From positions 532 through 46,758 of the forward strand of contig PKYG01000123.1 in assembly GCA_003132585.1 (NCBI GenBank): 46,227 nucleotides of DNA, in the 5' to 3' direction. The position numbers and the translations under genes are program-made. The notes below the pieces were generated by a model. The model ran no database searches. It was not told the DNA's origin and worked only from the letters and a program-made list of their open reading frames with translations. This DNA comes from Actinomycetota bacterium. GTDB lineage: Bacteria; Actinomycetota; Thermoleophilia; UBA2241. Positions 42,995 to 46,227 of the stretch are shown piece after piece (positions within the stretch are counted from its first letter, which is position 1; every line of letters begins with the position of its first letter).

Positions 42995-43079
42995 AGGAAG
43001 AGGTCTCCACGTCCTGTCGGCGCGCTCAAAACCGCGCTGTGCAGCAACCTTACCCAAGCTGCCGACGAGCAGCCGACGC
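42995..43079 (+). repeat. Dispersed repeat, copy 5 of 5
   Basis: Eighty-five bases, the most diverged copy: GAAGAGGTCTCCACGTCCTG at the start, CTGTGCAGCAACCTT in the middle, and GCCGACGAGCA-GCCGACG at the end with the same 11-bp period. It lies between the defence operon and the integron cassettes. The rest of the gap 42689-43182 holds the operon promoter region; no further gene is seen. GCCGAAC at about 43119-43125 on the minus strand may be a leftover attC box. Confidence 0.62.
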
Positions 43080-43182
43080 AACAAGGCAGCAGGTGGGGCT
43101 CCAGTCAGCGAACCAGTAGATTGCGTTCGGCACCACGAGTCTGGAACCAGCACGGAAGGCCGGGCATCCCACTCACTCGGAC

Positions 43183-43953
43183 CTAGCTGTGCGGCCGTAT
43201 GCGCACCACATAGTAGTCACGCACGCCCGTGGCTAGGGGGAAGAGCGAACCTGGTGGGATATCTTCGATCTCGAAGTGCGGCATCGGTTCGCTCGTGCAT
43301 TCCAGCCTCTCGAACGCCGATGACGACTCGAAGATTCTCGGCCGAAGGTGCCTAACCTGTTTGTCATCCAGGTACACCAGGCCCTGGAAGGCGTCCATGA
43401 CGGAATTCGAAAGCCGGTCGGCGTCCGGCAAGCTCACGGGCTCACTTGAGAAGACGTCAATCATCATTTCAACCGGTCCCTGCAGCGGGCGCCCAAACGA
43501 GGCCCCGATTGTCTCTCGCTGTCTCAGGACCTCCTCCCGAAGTCTTGCCTTTCCACCCTTGCTTCTGACGGACCTTGGCGCTCCCTCTAGAACGAATGCG
43601 ATGTGCCCCCTGGTGACACCGAGATACGGGTACGTCACACTCGACTGAGCCAAGGACGACACCCACTCCCGAATCTGGTCACATTCGTATTCCTGCAGAA
43701 TGGTAGCTCCTTTGACATTGCGGATGCCCTGCACGTTGTCCCAAGGGTAGAAACGTAGTTCCCCCGCCTCGGCCCAGTCGCCATCGCTCTGGCGCAGGTC
43801 GGTGATCAGCAAGGCATCACGAGCGAACCGTATTCCGTCGCGATGGAGCCAGATCAGCTCCTTGCAGAAGTCCGTGTACGTGATCTCGGACTCAAGGGAG
43901 ACGCCGAAGGCATCGAACAGCTCAGACCCGCGATGAAACAGCCCCTCGTTCAC
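43183..43953 (-). CDS. Integron cassette gene D: RusA-like Holliday-junction nuclease domain protein
   Basis: From GTG 43953 the 256-aa protein has an N-terminal region of about 140 residues of unknown type and a C-terminal RusA-like domain: GPVEMMIDVFSSEPVSLPDADRLSNSVMDAFQGLVYLDDKQVRHLRPR in pieces, with PDADR at 176-180 and the DD pair at 196-197 that match the metal-binding Asp of RusA. The start lies 15 bp from attC3, as expected for a cassette. Its own attC downstream is not intact, so it may be the terminal, broken cassette. A nuclease acting on branched DNA is likely. Confidence 0.82.
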   Translation of the reverse strand: MNEGLFHRGSELFDAFGVSLESEITYTDFCKELIWLHRDGIRFARDALLITDLRQSDGDWAEAGELRFYPWDNVQGIRNVKGATILQEYECDQIREWVSSLAQSSVTYPYLGVTRGHIAFVLEGAPRSVRSKGGKARLREEVLRQRETIGASFGRPLQGPVEMMIDVFSSEPVSLPDADRLSNSVMDAFQGLVYLDDKQVRHLRPRIFESSSAFERLECTSEPMPHFEIEDIPPGSLFPLATGVRDYYVVRIRPHS

Positions 43954-43968
43954 CCTGCCACCCCCAGC

Positions 43969-44058
43969 GCCCAACGTGTTGCACATGAGCTGGCGGCTCG
44001 CTGTGCTCTGAACCACATCATAGCCTTCGGGCCGCCCTGCTCGATGTGCTTGTTAGAC
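43969..44058 (-). other. Integron attC site 3 (90 bp)
   Basis: On the minus strand R'' is GTCTAAC (44058-44052), fitting RYYYAAC, and R' is GTTGGGC (43975-43969), fitting GTTRRRY. AAGCACATCGAGC on one side pairs with GCTCATGTGCAAC on the other, and GGGCGGC with GCCGCC. The TAA stop of the upstream gene lies inside R'', a common cassette feature. Confidence 0.88.
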
Positions 44059-44553
44059 CGCTGCCTGCACGTCATCGATGCGCTCACGAACCGCCTCCGA
44101 GAGCTCCCTCAAGCCGTAGGCGCTTCCGGCTTGATCTTCGTATGCGTAACGCCACTCCTCGAATACCGTGCTCACAATGGCCAGAACATCGTCGATGGCA
44201 AACGACACGTCCGGAAACTTAGCCTTCATGGCTTGAGCGCTTGGACTTGCACCCATGAGTTCTTCGAACCTCTGGGCGATTGCGGCCCGGCTTGTTGTCG
44301 AGAGCCGTGAGTAGAGGACTTTGAGGCTGTGGGTTCGTGGCACGGTGCCGGTCTCAAGCAGGCCGAGGCATTTCAGGTACAACTCAACCGAGAAGGCGAT
44401 GCAGACTCTCGCCGGGATGAGAAACGGCAGATCCACTGGGCCCTGCGCCGCCGACAAGAGGCGCGCACATTCGGCGTCGAGAAGAGAGGCCGACGCCGCG
44501 AAGTGGGCCGCCGTCTTGAAGATGCGCTCAGCGTTTGCCTCTGCCTTTGTCAC
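44053..44553 (-). CDS. Integron cassette gene C: HEPN-domain protein
   Basis: The 166-aa all-helical protein has the HEPN-like segment IPARVCIAFSVELYLKCLGLLETG followed by THSLKVLYSRLS, the layout of cassette and toxin-associated HEPN proteins of the AFELYLK type. A strict RX4-6H ribonuclease motif is not evident, so it may bind RNA or act as an inactive partner. It is bounded by attC2 upstream and attC3 downstream; the stop codon lies within attC3. ATG 44553 is 24 bp after the attC2 R' box. Confidence 0.78.
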   Translation of the reverse strand: MTKAEANAERIFKTAAHFAASASLLDAECARLLSAAQGPVDLPFLIPARVCIAFSVELYLKCLGLLETGTVPRTHSLKVLYSRLSTTSRAAIAQRFEELMGASPSAQAMKAKFPDVSFAIDDVLAIVSTVFEEWRYAYEDQAGSAYGLRELSEAVRERIDDVQAAV

Positions 44554-44576
44554 GGTCCCCCCGGTGCCTTGAGTCG

Positions 44577-44639
44577 GCCTAACGTGGGGCGCATAACCTG
44601 CAGCCCGCCAGGGCTGTCAGGTTGAGGCGCTTGTTCGGC
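44577..44639 (-). other. Integron attC site 2 (63 bp)
   Basis: On the minus strand R'' is GCCGAAC (44639-44633) and R' is GTTAGGC (44583-44577). The inner arms AACCTGACAGCCC and GGGCTGCAGGTT pair with a central bulge, giving the usual attC hairpin. It begins 4 bp after the stop of gene B. Confidence 0.9.
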
Positions 44640-44643
44640 AGCC

Positions 44644-45216
44644 CTACTCGCACTGCCACAGAAACCGCGTCTCGGTGGGGCAGGCGTCACAAACGAAGGC
44701 GAAGCCTTCTCCAGCGTCGCCGAAGTTGATGCCGCCACCACCTTCCGCCGACAGCTGAAGTGCGAACCGCATGCGACTACCGCAGGCGCACGTCGGCGTC
44801 TCGTCGCCCTGGATCCATTCCGGCTCACCACCAACCCGCCCCAGGGCTCCTCTTTCCGGGTCTCGAACGACAGCTTCAACTGGGTCAACAGCGGCAAGTA
44901 GGGTCTCACCCGACGTGGGCGGCTGGAACGTCGCGGCCGCAGCCGCCGGAACCAGGCGAGCTGCGTTGCCGCCGGAGTCTGGGTCCCACTCGTCGCACAT
45001 GCCTGGGTCGTTGGCGCACTGAAAGACCAGGAGCAGCTGCTCTCGCGAGGCTAACGCGGGGACTCCGCAATCCGGCAAAGCGAGCTGCACGAGGAACTGC
45101 ATGGCCCCGCCGCACTGCTTGCAGACGGGCCACTCGAAACTTTCCGGTGCATCCGGCAAGCCCCCGATTCGGGATTGCGACCCACTCCCTTGCGTACGAA
45201 CCAGCCAAGCTGTCAT
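44644..45216 (-). CDS. Integron cassette gene B: DUF1963 (YwqG-like) zinc-type protein
   Basis: The 190-aa protein starts with IGGLPDAPESFEWPVCKQCGGAMQFLVQLAL, in the style of the DUF1963/YwqG family (G-G-x-P-x-x-P...W-P...C-x-x-C...M-x-F-L-x-Q-L). Cysteine pairs CKQC, CACG and CDAC suggest one or two zinc sites. YwqG-like proteins have no settled function; they occur near polymorphic toxin and immunity genes. Being flanked by attC1 and attC2 marks it as a mobile cassette. ATG 45216 is 24 bp from the attC1 R' box. Confidence 0.82.
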   Translation of the reverse strand: MTAWLVRTQGSGSQSRIGGLPDAPESFEWPVCKQCGGAMQFLVQLALPDCGVPALASREQLLLVFQCANDPGMCDEWDPDSGGNAARLVPAAAAATFQPPTSGETLLAAVDPVEAVVRDPERGALGRVGGEPEWIQGDETPTCACGSRMRFALQLSAEGGGGINFGDAGEGFAFVCDACPTETRFLWQCE

Positions 45217-45239
45217 CTCACCCCACCTCTCCGCGGTCT

Positions 45240-45299
45240 GCCGAACGTTGTGCGCGTGAGCTGCGCGCGAAGCGCGTCTGCTCGATGCGCTTGTTCGGC
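45240..45299 (-). other. Integron attC site 1 (60 bp)
   Basis: On the minus strand R'' is GCCGAAC (45299-45293) and R' is GTTCGGC (45246-45240). The arms AAGCGCATCGAGCAG and GCTCACGCGCACAAC fold back around GCGCTTCGCGCGC. It begins 2 bp after the protease stop. Size and symmetry are those of a functional attC. Confidence 0.9.
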
Positions 45300-45300
45300 A

Positions 45301-46080
45301 TCACTGCTGTGCCAGTCGATCACGGACATGATTCGAGCCGAAGGCGTACCCGATGCCGACGTTAGCCGAGCGCCGGAGGTTCACGGCTATTTCCCGCATC
45401 GCGGTCTGCGAAGCCCTCAGACCCTGGACGGGATCGACGCCGGCGATGACAACCCGCGCGCCCGTCGGTTGATTCAGCTGGTCAATGTTCTGACCGAGAA
45501 CTTGGATCATTGCATCGAACTGGTCCGCCAAGAACCCGACTTCAGCACGCGAGATGATGCCAACCACGCTGCCACTACGTAGCTCAACCAACGGGCCTCC
45601 CGAGTTGCCTCCGTTGACACTGGCATCGATCTGAATGACATCGACTTTGGCTCGTTGGTGGAGGCTGGAGACGTACCCGACATGGCACGTGAGATGCTGC
45701 ATCCGAAACGGGTAGCCCAAGAATGCGACCTGATCTCCAACGGCCAGGCTGTCGGAATCGCCGAACGAGAAGACATGGCGGCCAGCAAACTCCGGCTCAT
45801 CCAACCGAAGAAACGCGACGTCGTGTTCGTTCGAAGGTGAGTCGTAGGCTACTGCCTGCAAGCAGATATCACGAGCAAGGCGGATGCCGGCTCCATAGTC
45901 CATTTCCTCGAAGCGAAGTACAGCGACGTCGAACCCTACATCACGAAGGACGTGACTGTTGGTCATCAGACCGCCGGGAACGAGGAAAGCCGTGCCCGCG
46001 GTCAGTACCTCGCCTCCGACTTCCAGGGATACCTGGGCGACGCCCGACCTACAGGATGTGAATACTTCCTGAGTGGTCAC
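45301..46080 (-). CDS. Integron cassette gene A: trypsin-like serine protease
   Basis: The 259-aa protein has a trypsin-2/DegP-type protease domain with the complete triad: His43 in TNSHVL, Asp87 in NEHDVAFLRLD and Ser160 in VNGGNSGGPLVE. There is no signal peptide and no PDZ domain, so a cytoplasmic protease is expected, as in some phage-defence or caspase-like effector modules. I chose GTG 46080 with GGAAGG 5 nt upstream; a TTG at 46104 would start inside the preceding attC-like box. It is followed after 1 bp by attC1. Confidence 0.87.
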   Translation of the reverse strand: MTTQEVFTSCRSGVAQVSLEVGGEVLTAGTAFLVPGGLMTNSHVLRDVGFDVAVLRFEEMDYGAGIRLARDICLQAVAYDSPSNEHDVAFLRLDEPEFAGRHVFSFGDSDSLAVGDQVAFLGYPFRMQHLTCHVGYVSSLHQRAKVDVIQIDASVNGGNSGGPLVELRSGSVVGIISRAEVGFLADQFDAMIQVLGQNIDQLNQPTGARVVIAGVDPVQGLRASQTAMREIAVNLRRSANVGIGYAFGSNHVRDRLAQQ

Positions 46081-46095
46081 CGCTTCCTTCCGTAT

Positions 46096-46227
46096 GCCGA
46101 ACAATGAGTATGGAGACTGTGTAAGACGTCGAGCACACCCTACGCTTCTCCACGTAAGAGGTCTCCGGTCCTCGTGGACGCGTGGGATATGCAGTCTGTG
46201 TACGCCAGGTCAGAGCCCGTCCGTCGG
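46096..46227 (-). other. Partial or degraded attC upstream of cassette A, running to the window end
   Basis: GTTCGGC at 46102-46096 (minus strand) has the right sequence and distance (15 bp before the GTG) to be the R' box of the previous cassette's attC. CAGTCTCCATACTC next to it pairs partly with the forward-strand CAGTCTGTGTAC near 46190. The matching R'' box is not clear, so the site is degraded or longer than the window shows. Confidence 0.4.

Noticed and set aside
42995-43079. Treating the 84-bp repeat as an attC
   Set aside because: It lacks paired RYYYAAC/GTTRRRY boxes; GCCGACG occurs as a direct, not inverted, pair.

Overview
The window is high-GC DNA with frequent GTG starts, tightly overlapping operons, a menaquinone prenyltransferase (MenA), several corrinoid proteins and a cobalamin riboswitch. 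This fits a high-GC anaerobic or facultative bacterium, most likely an Actinomycetota lineage. The phylum is inferred from gene content and style; no rRNA or complete tRNA is present to confirm it.

Region 1 (1-9.3 kb) is about vitamin B12 and one-carbon transfer. A cobalamin riboswitch precedes cobU and cobT (minus strand). A tRNA-Arg 3' fragment and an IS110 element separate these from a five-gene minus-strand operon: corrinoid protein, UroD/MtaA-type methyltransferase, DUF1638 protein, short CobW-type GTPase and a His-rich protein. A GntR/UTRA regulator and a second corrinoid protein are transcribed divergently. Region 2 (9.3-14.1 kb) holds many IS3-family relics around a MarR regulator, a truncated MFS gene, a full 14-helix-type MFS exporter and a PRC-barrel protein. 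menA follows.

Region 3 (15.2-17.2 kb) looks like two relic integron cassettes: a lipoprotein and a 442-aa HEPN-type protein, each followed by an attC-like site. Region 4 (17.5-30.3 kb) is an amino-acid catabolism locus: two aminotransferases of different fold types, two ornithine-cyclodeaminase-family enzymes, a 2,4-diaminopentanoate-dehydrogenase-like enzyme, a polar amino-acid ABC transporter, a threonine-synthase-like PLP enzyme with a zinc ribbon, and a divergent XRE-cupin regulator.

Region 5 (31.2-42.7 kb) is a defence-type island on the minus strand. Its core is a six-gene, translationally coupled operon: a 934-aa multi-HTH protein, a PLD-DEAD helicase, a 56-aa protein, a DndD/SMC-like ATPase, a 144-aa protein and a radical SAM enzyme. 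It resembles DNA-modification/restriction systems of the Dnd type but lacks the sulfur-transfer genes inside the window. Downstream lie a 69-aa protein, a DUF4062 protein and a 261-aa partner. Region 6 (43.2-46.2 kb) is a real integron cassette array on the minus strand: three well-formed attC sites separate a trypsin-like protease, a DUF1963 zinc protein, a HEPN protein and a RusA-like nuclease. The integrase, if present, should lie to the right of the window.

An unexplained repeat of about 84 bp occurs five times, always on the plus strand (2022, 9317, 30787, 30900, 42995). It ends in two GCCGACG half-sites at an exact 11-bp period and marks the borders between several of the regions above.
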